From Agromyces mangrovi (GTDB taxonomy: Bacteria; Actinomycetota; Actinomycetes; Actinomycetales; Microbacteriaceae): a DNA stretch of 64,000 nucleotides. Position 1 is the first letter of the stretch; each line of letters starts with the position of its first letter. The position numbers were made by a program, and so were the translations under genes. Below the pieces are notes generated by a model, which did not search any database, was not told where the DNA came from, and was given only the letters and a program-made list of their open reading frames with translations. This document shows positions 63,914-64,000 of this stretch, piece by piece. The stretch lies in NCBI RefSeq assembly GCF_030296695.1, contig NZ_AP027737.1, positions 2,232,001-2,296,000 of the forward strand, read 5' to 3'.

Positions 63914-64000
63914 ATGACACTTCACGGCCAGAGCGGCCCGCCCGGTGGCGGGCCCGGCGGACAGGTCGGGCGCTTCGGCAAGCCCCGCACCCGCATCAGC
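63914..64000 (+). CDS. Unidentified protein (partial, N-terminus only)
   Basis: 29 codons to the window edge, starting at an ATG with GGGTGGGG 4-11 nt upstream. The sequence is Gly/Pro-rich (SGPPGGGPGGQVGRFGKPRT) and ends basic. I do not recognise it. The upstream TGCATGC repeats suggest a regulated gene, perhaps a transcription factor, but the segment is too short to say. Confidence 0.5.
   Translation, partial: MTLHGQSGPPGGGPGGQVGRFGKPRTRIS

Overview
The window is about 70% G+C with dense, strongly biased coding and frequent ATGA/GTGA start-stop overlaps. It carries an actinobacterial rplJ-rplL pair behind an L10 leader, TAT- and lipobox-type secretion signals, many sugar ABC transporters and LacI/ROK/DeoR regulators. 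This fits a soil- or plant-associated actinobacterium, probably Microbacteriaceae (Agromyces/Microbacterium/Leifsonia-like). The family call is an inference; no rRNA, tRNA, CRISPR or prophage is visible.

Layout. 0-2.2 kb: a metal-responsive ArsR-CDF exporter operon running into a DUF2804 gene, and a GNAT. 2.2-13.7 kb: a glycan-use locus with GH29 fucosidase, a CUT1-type ABC transporter, a Gfo/Idh/MocA protein, SIS isomerase/deaminase, two ROK kinases, PfkB kinase, class II aldolase and a DeoR regulator; it resembles an amino-galactoside/tagatose-phosphate route. 13.7-20.6 kb: photolyase, quinone-reductase-like enzyme, UGT-like glycosyltransferase, hydrolase, YqaJ-like exonuclease, an orphan winged-helix protein and a hydrolase-LuxR fusion. 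20.6-25.4 kb: a structured inverted-repeat element, a MacB-like ABC exporter and a divergent two-component system. 25.4-26.6 kb: a PPOX protein and a TetR regulator with three operators. 26.6-39.1 kb: a secreted PQQ-type sugar dehydrogenase, two secreted sugar-isomerase-like TIM barrels, an RbsABC-type importer, a Gfo/Idh oxidoreductase and a cytoplasmic TIM-barrel epimerase, followed by a ROK repressor (39.1-40.3 kb).

40.4-48.6 kb: an eight-gene, translationally coupled ebo-type cluster (polyprenyl diphosphate synthase, inositol-3-phosphate synthase-like cyclase, UbiA prenyltransferase EboC, TIM barrel, EboA, TatD/EboB, EboE, AlkP-family phosphodiesterase). It is divergent from an EmrB/QacA-like MFS exporter and MarR regulator. 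This is the best candidate for an undescribed system: a prenyl-cyclitol type metabolite made, moved and possibly exported under MarR control. 50.8-52.2 kb: L10 leader-rplJ-rplL. 52.2-63.6 kb: two further sugar ABC loci, one with a LacI-DUF6807 fusion and an oxidoreductase, the other with a LacI repressor and perfect palindromic operators. 63.6-64 kb: a promoter with a strong hairpin, tandem TGCATGC repeats and the start of an unidentified gene.

Caveat. Seventeen genes here are each interrupted by apparent single-base losses in G/C runs (18 events), including the essential gene rplJ. Restoring one base always rejoins a normal-length family member. I therefore treat them as consensus sequence errors and give the repaired gene spans.
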